Shown here: positions 33,712 to 45,994 of the stretch, in pieces | Layout: each line of letters starts with the position of its first letter | Position numbering within the stretch: position 1 is the first letter of the stretch | The notes under the pieces: model-generated | Seen by the model: only the letters and a program-made list of their open reading frames with translations | Told to the model about the DNA's origin: nothing | The model's database searches: none | Position numbers and translations under genes: made by a program | Assembly: GCF_029962835.1 (NCBI RefSeq) | Contig: NC_080583.1 | Span: 3,209,001-3,273,000 of the forward strand | Source: Magnolia sinica | Taxonomy: Eukaryota; Streptophyta; Magnoliopsida; Magnoliales; Magnoliaceae | Direction: 5' to 3' | Length of the DNA: 64,000 bases

Positions 33712-35157
33712 GTGAAATGCTTAGCTTCCTCACTAATCCACACAACACACATGCACTCGATGTCACAATAATGTTAGCTTTGCTTGGTAGAAAATTTGAG
33801 TTCTATGTTGAGAAATATGAATGTGTGATATTGCATATGCTAGATGATAACCCTGAACATTGGCATGTTATGGATTACCATCAGGACCCTTGGGTTGGTC
33901 AGGAATATGAGGCAAGTGAAAGTGGTCCCATTGGTAGGACTATCCTGAGGCTAAACCCATGGATTTGGGCAGATGCGTGTAGGCGACAGTAGTTAGACTA
34001 CATGGGACGCTCTTGCTCGATGTCGTCTACCATGTGCTTGCTTGAACTCGTGCGGTCTGGTCTACTTACTGACTAACCTTGTCTGTTAACCCTGTTTGCT
34101 CACATATGTATGGAACCTGAAACACCCTTTAACCATTGTAGCCCATTGCTAACCATTTGAAGCCGATCCACCGACTCGTAAGCCGAGCATGGTGGAATGG
34201 GACAGTGTCCGAATTGTCGACCTACGCTGGGGTGACAAGCCTCCCCGGAGTGATCGCGAGAGATTCCTTTCCTTAGCACTCCCCATGTTTGAAGTCGGGG
34301 ATGGGGAACCCGACGGAATTAAGGATCGCAGTACCCTGACCTCGCACGTTGAGGGGTCTGGGCATCGCAACTAGTTGAGGGCATTGTCACGTGGGGTGTA
34401 TTAGTTTTCCCAACCTACTCGATGAATGGAATTAATTAAGAACCTGGCTAACACTATCATATCGCATCGCACTAGTTAGGTTGGCGACTCGGCAGTCGAG
34501 GTCGCATTGAGGGAGTGTTGGTCATGCGCGATCGTTAGACGGAGTCGCTTGAGGGAGTGTCGTGACAAGGGCATACATCATATCATTTTTCATGCACCTG
34601 CATTAACAAGATTAGTTAGGTGTTTATGAATGCTTGCATTTCATTAAATTCATAATATAATGGATGTCTGTTATAACTTAAGACTAATAGCACCCACTGA
34701 GTTGATCACTCACTCCCACTCTGGGATGGTATTTTAAAACACCAACCAGACTCTCTCGTAGACGCAAGTGATGCAAAGTATGAGAGCCTAGCGGCGCGAG
34801 CCTTGAGGAGGAGGACGAGCTGTCCTATTTTCAGCTGATGGACGGTTCCCTGTCGACCTAGTAGACAGGATCTGGATCGCTGAGTAGTGGACTCAGCTCT
34901 ATTCTTTTGGACATGACATTCTTTTTGGGATTTTGTTGGGCAACGCCTTACGCGACCCATCTATATTCTTTTGGACCTGTATATATTGATCTCTTTCATT
35001 TCAGTAGATTAGTTGTAATCGTGCTTCATGTTTCAAGTAATTCCATATTACACATTTCCCTGATTAAACATAAATTAGTAAAAAAATCAGATAAAGGTGA
35101 TACCCGGGAACCTGGGAGTCGAGCGTGTGCACGACCCCCAATTTTCAGGGTATTACA
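32155..35157 (+). repeat. 5' LTR of the Tekay-like element
   Basis: TGTAACGTCC … GGGTATTACA. Holds an (AC)n(AT)n microsatellite at about 33669-33712. It is about 0.3 kb longer than its partner. Confidence 0.93.
33669..33712. repeat. (AC)n(AT)n tract in 5' LTR
   Basis: About 30 bases of AC followed by AT and GTG. The 3' LTR has (AT)n(GT)n at the same place (44468-44516). Confidence 0.9.
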
Positions 35158-35160
35158 AGT

Positions 35161-35172
35161 TGGTATCAGAGC
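35161..35172 (+). promoter_or_regulatory. Primer-binding site (initiator Met tRNA)
   Basis: TGGTATCAGAGC, three bases after the LTR end; the standard initiator-methionine tRNA complement used by many plant LTR elements. Confidence 0.9.
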
Positions 35173-35607
35173 AATAGTTTGGAATCCATTGGGTCATGAG
35201 TCATGAACTCACTAACGCGTCCACTGACTTAAGAGGATATGTAATAGAAAATGCAATAGGGACTTAGAACGCTAGGAACCATCCCAAACCCTAAACCAAC
35301 AATTGTAGACAGAGGGTAGGACTTCCAAGGAGTTAAGAATGGGTAGCGAGAGAGGGAATAGTAACGCTAGAGAAGGGGATCCAAGAGTCTTACAGTGCCA
35401 CAGCCCATTCCCGGGCAAGAAATTGGAAACTTGACGGCAATATTCAATTTGATTAACTAAGAAATTTAGCTAGTTTAGTCCATCAAATTTCTAGGGTCCA
35501 TTGGGCCAACTGAAATAGGTGGGATTAGGGTGAAATGAATTTTAGAATAACGATAAATGCAAGTGTAAGGTATTGTCCCTGGGATGAGTGCATCCCATGT
35601 TCTATAA

Positions 35608-35859
35608 TGCCCTGTTGGAATGTATTCAATTAAGGATAAATCACGGGTCTTCCTTCCCAATTATACTTAGAAATTCATCATCCTGAGATTTGGAAATCCT
35701 ACATTACACCTTCCAACACAAGGCTCATTTAGCAGAGCCTGTGAAATAAATTGTGAGTCCCAGCCTACATTCGTTCCAGACATGTCATTCCCAATCTTGA
35801 GCTAGGATTGGCATTGTAATCCCATCTAGTACAGCTTAATATCACTGGCCAAACAGGCC
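35608..35859. mobile_element. Tourist-like MITE nested in the retrotransposon leader
   Basis: Left TGCCCTGTTGGAATG and right GGCCAAACAGGCC are inverted. TAA flanks it on both sides (35605-35607 and 35860-35862), the PIF/Harbinger target size. The interior is not coding. Confidence 0.5.
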
Positions 35860-36189
35860 TAAGTACAAATTCCTCTCCCCAACCTATCCCCTTAAAGTCT
35901 TCACATACCTTCACTCTGTCCTTTAATTTTCCCGAGACATTGATAGAAACGAGCTAAAGACTAAATGATTGGACGGTCGAAACCATCGTCCAAGTCCAAA
36001 TGAGCTAATACCGGGCCGAACATGATAGATCCGAACCATTTGGGGATAATTAGTTAGGGGTGAATGAAAATTTATTGAAAATAGTGAAACTAAAGAAAAA
36101 TGGGATTGTGACCCCTAACCGGGAAGAATCTCATGAAACGAATAAGCCTACCGTGTAGATCGGCTTCTCCTACCTCAAAATCATATATG

Positions 36190-36480
36190 GCACCTTCCGG
36201 GGGGGCGTACCAGCGCCCCAGAAGCGGCGTTCGAAGTGGACCCTGCCTGAGAACACACTGACCACCGAGACCCCGCCCGTCCGCGCGCACATCGCCCGAG
36301 AGCCCCCAACCCCGCCCACTCGTCCAGAGCCCGCACGGGACCCAGCCCACCAGGCGTAGCCCCCGCCCTACCATCTAATAGCCCGGCGGGACCCCGCTCA
36401 CCAGGCGTGGCCCCCTCCCGATCATCCAACAGCTCAGCGGGACAGGCGTGAGCCCTGCCTAGACCCCAAGTGCATGGTCC
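36190..36480. repeat. GC-rich block with a 51-bp tandem repeat
   Basis: Units start GGGACC(C) at 36337 and 36388, and a partial at 36439 (GGGAC), spaced exactly 51 bases apart, with the shared word CACCAGGCGT(A/G)G. The block is very GC-rich in AT-rich surroundings. It is part of the element leader; function unknown. Confidence 0.75.
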
Positions 36481-36539
36481 TCCCCTTTGTGCCAAGAAAT
36501 TTCGAGTGGGGCTCATTTTTAATGCAATTTAAAAGCACA

Positions 36540-37090
36540 AAATCCCTCATTCCTCCCATCTCACTCCCCTTCATTGCTTCTAAGCCCTAGAGAGAGAGAG
36601 CTCTCCCTCTCACATCCTCAAAACCAACTTCCAAAACCCATCTCCTCTTCCCCATCTCCAAACTTCATTTCCAAAACCCATCAAACCCATTCCATTCTCA
36701 TTTCCAAAACCCATCCCATTCTCAAGTCCACCCACAAAACCCCTTCAACAAACCCATTTCAAACCCATTCCCCAAATCTCACTTCGTACATTTATTCACT
36801 TTCAAAAAAAAAAAAACCATACACTCATTCACTCCCAAAACCCATTTTTCCCCAAAACCCATTCCTCAACTCATCTCCATTTCTCAACTCCCATTCCCCA
36901 ACTCCATTTCTCATAAACTCATCTCAATCCCTTCTCAAATCCCATATCTTCAACTCATCTTCAAGTTCATCTCCCTCAACATTACCTCAAACTCATTCCC
37001 AATTTTCATTTTCCAACCCACATTCCCTAAACCAGTTCTAAACACATTCTCAAGTCCCTCCCAAAACCATCCTTAGAAACTCCCCTCCAA
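36540..37090 (+). other. CCCA/TTTCC-rich leader of the retrotransposon
   Basis: Built from AAACCCAT and CATTTC(C/T) words, almost free of G. It can be read as a Ser/Pro-rich frame, but composition alone explains that. It follows a CCCTAGAGAGAGAGAG motif often seen at retrotransposon or plant transcript starts. Confidence 0.6.
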
Positions 37091-37135
37091 CAATCACCTA
37101 TATTTCTCACACCCAGTCCGCCTTAGCCGAGGGAA

Positions 37136-38410
37136 ATGGCCTTCTTGGCAAACGTCACCTCTTTCTTTACCATTCTGGTGATTCTTTCCCTCATGGGGAA
37201 GAAGAGAACGAACCCCGCTGAGCCCGGACCGAGCCGAGAAAGGCGAAGCAAGCAAAAGGTCAATCCAAAGGAGAAAGCAGTCTCGAAAGTCCGATCCAAG
37301 CACAAAAACGATTCTCAAAAGGCTCTCGCGATTCAAGCGTCCCAACCACCCGTTGAAGATGTAGAAAATTTTCACGTGCGCAACGTCGCCTTCAAAGCCT
37401 CCGTGGAGGAGCATCTATTCGATAATATCGCCCTACTCGGTCGGCTTATGGAAAGGGAATGGGGTCCAATATTCTATGGAGGTTTCCAAGCAAATGAAGG
37501 ACAAGCTAAGGCTTTCTTTGTACAGATCAGAAACCCTCAATTCAAGTCCCTGGGCTTTGATGTTGTAGCGGGTAACAAGAGGTTCCAATTCGAGGTGAAG
37601 GATATCGCCAACGTGCTTGGGGTGCCAGTAGGTGAAGTACAGATCGAGGAGGGAAACTTGGATACGAGTCGAGCCCATAACGAGCAGACTTGCTTTTTGT
37701 GTGGGCAGGTTGCCCAGTGGAGCGAGAGGTCGGCCTGAACTCGTCCAACTTGACCCCAGAGTACCATGCGCTTCACCACATTTGCACCCATAACGTGTGC
37801 CCGAGGTTGAAGAACCGCACCGAGTGCTCCCGCTATATGGTGGAGTTTTTATATCAAGTAGGACAGAGAGAAGATGTGTGTCTCCCCAGCGTAGTACTCC
37901 ACCAGATTGTGAGGGCCGCAAGGGCAACATGGAAGAATGTATGCCCCCATTTGGTCGCTTGGTCTGTCGGTTGGCCCAGCAATACGGTGTGGGTGGATCG
38001 GATGGAAATTTTATACCGACACAGATATTGGGCGATGATATGTTGAACAATATGGGAATAGGTCCCAATCAGTAATAGGCCCACATCGACTAGTACGGGG
38101 ATGCCAACGAAGAGGAAGAGGAAGACAATGGAAGTGACGAGGACAAGGATGAGAATGAGGATGAAGCTGAAGGGGCGGAAGCAGCTGAGGAAATCGAAGA
38201 AGTTAGCAGGGAGCCCCTTACCATCCCAGATATACGCGAGCGCTTGGATGCGGTTAAGGCTGAGGTAGCAGAGATCAAGAAGAACCAAGCCAGGCACTAA
38301 GCGAAGCAGGAAAAATGGAATAAGAAGATGTATCAGGCCATAAAGACCCTGATCTGCTACATTAAGGGGGAAGAAGCACCCCTGTTCTCGTCTGACTTAG
38401 AAGAATAGTA
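37136..38410 (+). pseudogene. Additional ORF upstream of gag in the Tekay-like element
   Basis: The first part (to 37738) reads a basic start (KKRTNPAEPGPSRERRSK) and then a globular region with MEREWGPIFYGGF, AFFVQIRNPQFKSLGF and KDIANVLGVPVGEVQ. Downstream is an acidic stretch (EEEEEDNGSDEDKDENED) and a helical LTIPDIRERLDAVKAEVAEI. The pattern resembles the putative plant transposon protein domain (PF20167-like) known from extra ORFs of some gypsy elements; this is my inference. Not intact. It lies in sense orientation between the leader and gag. Confidence 0.6.
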
Positions 38411-38742
38411 GATTGACTATACGAATAGCTAGTAGTTTGCTTTAAGTCGGTTAGGTCTAATTGCATGTACTGAAGGATAGTTATGACCTTTGCTTAACTA
38501 GATTGTATTTCCTTTAGTCTAGTATGTCTAGTAATGCTTGTAATCCATGCTGAAACATGTAATTGGCCATACCTATGGCATTTTGAAATCAATGTGAATG
38601 TATGGATTGCCTTGAAAATTTCTTGTCGCCATGAGAATGCTTATATGTATAGTTGCCTATGTTCACGAATAGAATATATATGGATCCTGTATATTTATGC
38701 ATGACCTTGGTGTGGGCAATGTTCTAGTACCTAACCTATCAA

Positions 38743-40062
38743 ATGACATTCTTTCAGGAAATGTCTCTGCGTGAAGAGGGTCGATATGTCCGCCTACCTC
38801 ACGGCGGCCTAATCGAGAGGGACCAAATCTCCGACGACCAACAAGGCCCCCAAGGGGCGACTAGTTCCCAAAATACCGGTAGTACTACCCAGGAGGCGGT
38901 CCCGAACGTGCCGTCACCGCAAGCCACGGCACCCGCACCTCCCACCGCACCATCTATGGACCAGATGGGCCAGATGTTACTTCTCATGCAACAACAGTAA
39001 CAAATGATGGCCACTGTGATGGGGGTTATGGCCCACAACATGGGGGTGCAACAACCGGAACCACCCGCCATGGTCGCGCCCACAACCAACATGAGTCACT
39101 TATTCGAGTGGTTCCAAAGGTTTAGGCCGCCCACTTTTGCTGGCACCCACCGCCCAGAGGAAGCGGAATATTGGCTCAATCGAGTCATCAAGCTGCTTCG
39201 GCCTCTCCACGGTTCAGAAATGGAAAATGTCGAGCTCCTCTCTTACCTATTTGAGAAGGAGGCAGACTTGTGGTGGGAAAGTATTTTTCGGACCCTCCCG
39301 GAGAATCATGTGTGGACATGGGAAGCATTTGAAGCCCGCTTCAATCAGAAATATCTCCCACAGACGTACCGTCATGAGAGGGAAAATGAATTCCTCCACC
39401 TCCAATAAGGAGGGATGACCGTAGCACAATACGAGAACCGCTTCACTGAATTATCACGCTATGCTTCCCAGATAGTCGCCGACGAGGCGATTAAAATGAG
39501 GCGATTCACGAAGGGGTTGAGGAGCGACATCCGCTCGAAGATGTGTTGTGCAAGCATCAAGACCTATGCCGAGCTCGTTGAGATATCAATACGGGCGAAA
39601 CAGGATGAGGAACGAGTCTCACGGACCCGTTCACAGCTGGGGCCACGAAATAGGATGGAGGGACCGTCCTCTTCTTTTGCTGGGAAAAGGTCGCGCCTAA
39701 ATTCTCCGCCTAGGTTGGCTGCCACACCGAACCCTTCTGCACGACCCACTCAGATATGCAACTACTGTAGGAGGACCGGTCACTCTGAGTCGTACTGCTT
39801 TACGAGGATGAGGGACCTCAGTTTCACATCCCCTCAACGCAACAATAGACCCCCACAGCAAGCATTACAGATTCCTCCCCTACGGATGATGGGGCCTAGC
39901 CAGCAGTTCTGTCGTCCTCCTGCACCTCAAGCTAGGCCGCCACAACGGCCCATGCAGCGACCGAACTTTCCACAACAGGCATGGGTACATGCATTAACGG
40001 CCGAGGGCCAGGATGCAGTCATCCTCACTCCTACGGCCTTCGAGGTGATGGCCCACGTATAA
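38743..40062 (+). pseudogene. Tekay-like element: gag
   Basis: A proline/glutamine-rich start, then the Retrotrans_gag domain (FEWFQRFRPPTFAGTHRPEE, EKEADLWWESIFRTLPEN, FEARFNQKYLPQTYRHE) and a CCHC knuckle (CNYCRRTGHSESYC) at about 39757-39800. Broken. Confidence 0.88.
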
Positions 40063-40065
40063 GGT

Positions 40066-40311
40066 GCTCTCATATTTCTATTGGTGAACACTGGATCCAC
40101 TGCTTCTCTCATATCGTATGTAACCGTCAAGCGCTTAGGGCTACGCCTCACTCTTATCATAGGAGTGAAAATCATTGCCGCCGCCGGAACTTTTTCTAAA
40201 GTGACGAGGATGTGTTATGACTGCCCCATAGACTTGGGGGGCAAGGTGGTACTCGTCGATCTGATCGCAACTAAGATTTTTCATTACGAAGTCATCCTAG
40301 GCATGGACTGA
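40066..40311 (+). pseudogene. Tekay-like element: aspartic protease
   Basis: NTGSTASLISYVTVKRLGL carries the changed DTGS-type motif of the retroviral protease fold, and YEVILGMD closes it. Broken. Confidence 0.8.
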
Positions 40312-40339
40312 TTGATCCCAATGAAAGCATAAATCGACT

Positions 40340-41590
40340 ATGACACTATCAGTGAAGATATACGAGGACGACGTCGCTCCCTTCACATTTCCAGTCCAGG
40401 TCAGCCACGATCGTAGAATTTTGTGTTATGCGTCATTGGAGGAGGGTTATGATGGACCATCGATAACATGCACCCCCATGGTTCAGGATTTTTGGGACGT
40501 GTTTAAAGTCATACTTGGACTCCCTCCTCGACGTGAGATAGATTTCACGATCGATCTAACGCTGGGTGCCACACCAATTTCCTTGCCGACCTATCGCATG
40601 CCCCCATGTGAGATGGAGGAGCTTAGGACTCAGATTGATGATGTATTAAAGTCAGGCTTCATCCGACCCGACGTCTCACCTTGGGGAGCCTCAGTCCTAT
40701 TTGTGAAGAAGAATGACGGCTCTTTGCGACTGTGCGTAGATTACAGAAGATTGAACCAAGTAATGGTTTGGAACAAATATCTGTTGCCCAAAATCGACGT
40801 TATTCGACCAACTGAGGGGTGCTCAACTCCAGCAGTATTCATGAATCTCATGAACAGAGTCTTCAGGCCGTTCTTATACAGATTTGTCATCATATTCATT
40901 GACGACATATTGATTTATTCAAAGAGCCGCGAAGAACACGAAAGTCATTTGCAAGTCGTCCTCGAAACCCTCAAGAAGAACCAATTGTATGCAAAGTATA
41001 GAAAATGTAACTTCTGGAAGGAAAAAGTCAAGTTCTTGGGTTATGTGGTATCCAAAGAAGATATTTCCGTGGACCTCGCCAAGGTGGCGGCCGTGCAAGA
41101 TTGGAAGCAACCAAAGTCGATTACGGAAGTGAGAAGTTTCCTCGATCTCACCGGCTATTATCGAAGATTCATTAAGGATTTTTCTAAAATAGTCCGGCCG
41201 CTATCCCAGCTTACACGGAAAGACCTTAAATTCGCCTGGAATGAGAAGGCGGAGGTGGCATTCCAAGAGTTGAAAGATAAACTAATGTCGGCACCAGTAC
41301 TCATCTTACCTAAGCAAGAGGTCAAGTACACCGTCTATACTGACGCATCTTGTGTGAGCTTGGGTTGCGTACTCATGCAAAAGGACAGGACAATTGCTTA
41401 CACGTCTCGACAGTTAAGGAAACATGAGGAGAACTACCTTACCTATGACCTCGAACTTGCAGCGGTAGTATTTACTTTGAAGATATGGAGACATTATCTT
41501 TATGGCGAGGAATTTGAGCTCTTCTGTGACCATAAGAGCCTCAAATACATCTTCACTCAAAAAGACCTGAACATGAGAGAGCGTCGCTGA
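40340..41590 (+). pseudogene. Tekay-like element: reverse transcriptase and RNase H
   Basis: RT start [19 protein letters not shown], then [20 protein letters not shown], with the catalytic FIDDI box at 40895-40909. The thumb and linker are followed by RNase [35 protein letters not shown], then [15 protein letters not shown]. Not intact. Confidence 0.9.
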
Positions 41591-42660
41591 ATGGAGACGT
41601 TGAAAGACTTTAAGTTTGATGTCTCATATCACCCTGGCAAGCCCAATTTGGTGGCAGACGCCCTGAGTCGTAAGAGAAAGCTTAAATTTGTGGCCCCATT
41701 GATGGTGAGAGAATGGGACATGGTGAAATTTGTACGGGACCTTTACATGAAGCTAACCATGGAGGAACCGTACGAGGTCATAGCCCACATTCAGGCCCAG
41801 CTAATGATTAACAGTAAAATCATTAAAGCCCAGGAGGGCGATGAGCTGTTGAAAAATATGAGAGGAAGAGCAAAGAATGATGTGAAGTCCGAGTGGAGAG
41901 TCAGCACTGATGGGGGATTACGGTACCGAGGCCGCCTTTGTGTCCCAAATCTTCAGGGGCTACGAGAAGAAGTCATAAATGCCACTCACAACTCTAAGTT
42001 GGCGATGCATCCCGATAGTACTAAGATGTACCGGGATCTGAGGTGGAGCTATTGGTGGGACAACATGAAGAAGAAAATAGCGGAGTGCGTGTCCCGATGC
42101 CTCACGTGTCAACAGGTCAAGGCCGTGCACCGCTGACCGCTGGGCCTTTTGCAACCCATGCCCATAGCAGAATGAAAATGGGACTTCATATCAATGAATT
42201 TTATTTTCAGTTTACCTAAGACTAGGAAAGGGCATGACTCAATATGGGTGATTGTGGACCAATTAACCAAATCAGCCCATTTCCCGCCGATAAAGACTTC
42301 TAGCTCCGCTGATGATCTAGCCAAGCTATATATCAAGGAGATTGTACGGCTTCATGGCGTCCCGTTAGAAATTATGTCAGACTAGGACACTCAATTCACA
42401 TCGATCTTCTGGACCCGCACCCAAGAAGCTATGGGAGTGAAGCTGAAGTTTAGCACCGCCTTCCACCCACAGACAGATGGGCAAACCAAGCGGGTAAATC
42501 AGATATTGGAAGACATGTTGCGAGCTTGTGTATTGGATTTTCAGGAGAGTTGGGACGACTGCCTCCCATACGCCAAGTTCGCCTATAACAATAGCTTCCA
42601 GGCTAGCATCGGTATGACGTCTTATGAGGCTTTGTATGGGCGTCCATGCTGAGCCCCACA
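41591..42660 (+). pseudogene. Tekay-like element: integrase
   Basis: PGKPNLVADALSRK ends RNase H. The HHCC finger follows (H…H at 41989-42011, CLTCQQVK near 42100-42120), then the catalytic core (FIFSLPKTRKGHDSIWVIVD, FHPQTDGQTKRVNQILEDML). Broken. Confidence 0.88.
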
Positions 42661-42688
42661 TTATTGGGAGGAAATTGGCAAGAAGAGT

Positions 42689-43250
42689 TTGCTAAGGCAG
42701 GACTTGGTGCAAATTACGACCGAGAAAATTGGGATTATCCGGCACCACCTCTTGACAGCCCAAAACAGACAGAAGAGTTATGCCAACACTAGATGGAGGG
42801 ACTTAAAATTTGAAGTTGAGGACCACATATTTCTCAAAATCTCCCCAATGAAGGGTGTTGTACATTTCGGCAAGAAGGGAAAGCTCACGCCACGATTCAT
42901 TGGGCCCTTCCAGATTTTGGATCGTGTAGGTATAGTTGCCTATCGCTTGGCCCTACCTACACCACTCGCCGGAGTACACATCGTTTTTCATGTATCAATG
43001 TTGAAGAAGTACGTCCCTGACCCTTCGCATATCATCAAGTGGGAACACGTGGAGGTCAAGGAGAATGCCACATATATTCTCCAACCCACTCGAATATTGG
43101 ATAAGAAGGAGTAAGTCCTACGCAACAAGGTCATCCCATTGGTCAAGGTACTATGGACTCACCACGATGAAGAAAAGGCCACTTGGGAGATGGAAGCAGA
43201 AGTCCGCAAGCATTACCCAAGTCTACTCCAGCAGTACGAACAGGTACAAA
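42689..43250 (+). pseudogene. Tekay-like element: integrase tail with chromodomain-like end
   Basis: Reads LTPRFIGPFQILDRVG, FHVSMLKKYVPDPSH, then a VKVLWTHHDEEKATWEME … HYPSLL ending, the usual form of the chromovirus C-terminus thought to steer insertion to marked chromatin. Broken. Confidence 0.78.
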
Positions 43251-43273
43251 TTTTGAAGATGAAATTTATTTAT

Positions 43274-43286
43274 AATGGGGGTAGAT
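43274..43286 (+). promoter_or_regulatory. Polypurine tract
   Basis: AATGGGGGTAGAT directly before the 3' LTR start TGTAAC; the expected plus-strand priming site. Confidence 0.7.
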
Positions 43287-44466
43287 TGTAACGTCCTATC
43301 CAACCAGAACAATGTCCTGAGGCGTCCATATAGAATTTGCAGCAAGACCGTTCGCTTAAACCGTTTGTGTGTGGGGTATCACCAATTAATTAACATAAGA
43401 TTAGCCCATTAGAGTAGACCAGTCTGGTCATGATCAGACCAAGTGCAGGCCGTCAAGCCAGATGGCCCGTTTATGCTTAACAACAGCCCGTGCGGGCCAT
43501 ACGACAACCAAGGAAGGTCAGAAAAATCTAAAAATTTAGGGAACCGAAGATCTCACTGGGCTTGTGGTCCATCGCGGACCACGGACTCAGTGAACACCCA
43601 GAAATTAATTATCTACGACGTCCCCGTGGCACTTGCCAAACGCAACTCACCCCAGGCCAGAATTGAATCTGGCACTTGTAAATAAAACTAAAATATCAGG
43701 CTTTCCAGCCGTCGGATCTCTTCTACGTTTACGGTGGAAGTCTAATGTATTTTTCTAGGCTCGTCCACAGAATCTGGAACCCGATTGTGGAACGGTGACC
43801 GTTGATCACAAATCGGACCCGTAAGGGAATAAAGCCCTAGCTACTTATCTCATAACTCCCATCATTACTACCACCACTAAGGGAGTAAAGAGAAAGCAAG
43901 GAGAGAAGGAGGGAGTGAAGAAGAGTGTGAGTGGACCTTAGATCGAGGTAGGGCCCAAGAAACCCAATCTTGCAACTCCCTACCACTTCTCCAAGAAAAC
44001 CCTACACTTCAACAGCAAGAATCGCTTCCGTTAACCATCTAGGTAAATCCCTCATCCTTTTTTCTTGAAACCTTGTGTTGAGAAGAGATTGGCTTGGAGT
44101 TCTAACATACAAGTGCTTGCTTTAGGGATTCCGGCCGATCGACCCTAAAATCCACACTCCTAGATCGTTTTCCAAGTCTTCAACGATCCATATGTGCGGA
44201 CTATTATCCTTAGGTGGCCTAGCACCAATTTAGTTATGAGTTTAATGATTTTGATTGCTTGGATGATTTATTTGGAGGATCTAGAGAGAACTTAGGAAAG
44301 ACCTTACCTTGATTCTTTCAATCGACATAGAATAGTTATGGAATGTTGTTGTCTCTCACATGAATGGTATAAATTTCATGTTGCATGTGCATGTCTTGTT
44401 GATTTATATATGATGTTACCTTATAGCATGTATGATTTATTAACCTATGTGTATTTGTTTCTTATG

Positions 44467-44520
<54 letters not shown>

Positions 44521-45965
44521 TGCTTAGCTTCCTCACTAATCCACACAACACGCATGCACTCGATGTCACAACAATGTTAGCTTTGCTTGGTAGAAAATTT
44601 GAGTTCTATGTTGAGAAATATGAATGCATGATATTGCTTATGCTAGATGATAACCCTGAACATTGGCATGTTATGGATTACCATCAGGACCCTTGGGTTG
44701 GTCAGGAATATGAGGCGAGTGAAGGTGGTCTCGTTGGTAGGACTATCCTAAGGCTAAACCCATGGATTTGGGCGGGTGCGTGCGGGCAACAGTAGTTAGA
44801 CTACATGGGACGCTCGTGCCCGATGTCGTCTGCCATGTGCTTGCGTGAACTCGTGCGGTCTGGTCTACTTACTGACCAACCTTGTCTGTTAACCCTATTT
44901 GCTCACATATGTATGGAACCTGAAACACCTTTCAACCATTGTAGCCCATTGCTAACCATTTGAAGCCGATCCACCAACTCGTGAGCCAGACATGGTGGAA
45001 TGGGACACTATGTCCGAGCTGTCAGCTTACGCTGGGGTGACGAGCCTCCCCGTAGTGACCGCGAGTGATTCCTTTCCTTAGCACTCCCCATGTGCTTGAA
45101 GTCGGGGATGGGGGACCCGACGGAATCAAGGATCGCGGTGCCCTGGCCTCGCACGTTGAGGGGTCTTGGCATCGCAACTAGTTGAGGGCATTGTCACGTG
45201 GGGTGTATCAGTTTTCCCAACCTACTGGATGAATGGGATTAACTAAGAACCCAGTTAACACTATCATATCGCATCGCACTAGTTAGGTTGACGACTCGGC
45301 ACTCGTGGTCGCATTGAGGAAGTGTTGGTCATGCGCGATCGTTAGACGAAATCGCTTGAGGGAGTGTTGTGGCGAGGGCATATATCATATCATTTTTCAT
45401 GCACCTGCATTAACAAGATTAGTTAGGTGTTTATGAATGCTTGCATTTCATTAAATTCATAATATAATTGATGCCTGTTATAACTTAAGACTAATAGCAC
45501 CCACTGAGTTGATCACTCATTCCCACTCTGGGACAGTGTTTTAAAACACCAACCAGACTCTCTCATAGACGTAGGTGATGTAGAGAATGAGGAGCCTGGC
45601 GGCGCGAGCTTTGAGGAGGAGGACGAGCTGTCCTATTTTCAGCTAATGGACGGTTCCCCGTCGGCCCAGTAGACAGAATCTGGATCGCTGAGTAGTGGAC
45701 TCAGCTCTATTCTTTTGGACATGACATTCTTTTTGGGATTTTGTTGGGCAATGCCTTGCGCGACCCATCTATATTCTTTTGGACATGTATATATTAATCT
45801 GTTTCATTTCAGCAGACTAGTTGTGATCGTGTTTCATGTTTCAAATAATTCCATATTACGCATTTCCCTGATTAAACATAAATTAGTAAAAAAATCGGAT
45901 AAAGGTGATAGCCGGGAACTTGGGAGTCGATTTTGTGCACGACCTCCAATTTTTAGAGTGTTACA
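43287..45965 (+). repeat. 3' LTR of the Tekay-like element
   Basis: TGTAACGTCC … GTGTTACA, collinear with the 5' LTR except for one block of about 0.3 kb. Has (AT)n(GT)n at 44468-44516. Confidence 0.93.
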
Positions 45966-45994
45966 GATAGAGAAAGACAAATGGACAACATATA

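Larger units (their letters stand above)
32155..45965 (+). mobile_element. Full-length but broken Del/Tekay-like Ty3/gypsy retrotransposon
   Basis: LTRs at 32155-35157 and 43287-45965 both start TGTAACGTCC and end TTACA. The 5-bp flanks are GATAG on both sides (32150-32154, 45966-45970). A TGGTATCAGAGC primer site (initiator Met tRNA) follows the 5' LTR, and a purine tract precedes the 3' LTR. Parts in order: long leader, additional ORF, gag, protease, RT, RNase H, integrase with a chromodomain-like end. Long LTRs, the tRNA used and the tail suggest Del/Tekay. The coding region has several breaks. In one compared LTR stretch I counted about 15 differences in 270 bases, which suggests an insertion some millions of years old. 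Confidence 0.93.

Noticed and set aside
36090-36516. Gly/Arg-rich minus-strand frames in the GC-rich block
   Set aside because: They arise from GC-rich tandem repeat sequence in the antisense direction of the retrotransposon, with no recognisable domain.
36574-37041. Ser/Pro/His-rich open frame as a protein gene
   Set aside because: It comes from a G-poor CCCATTTCC-rich leader inside the retrotransposon. There is no domain, and composition explains the lack of stops.
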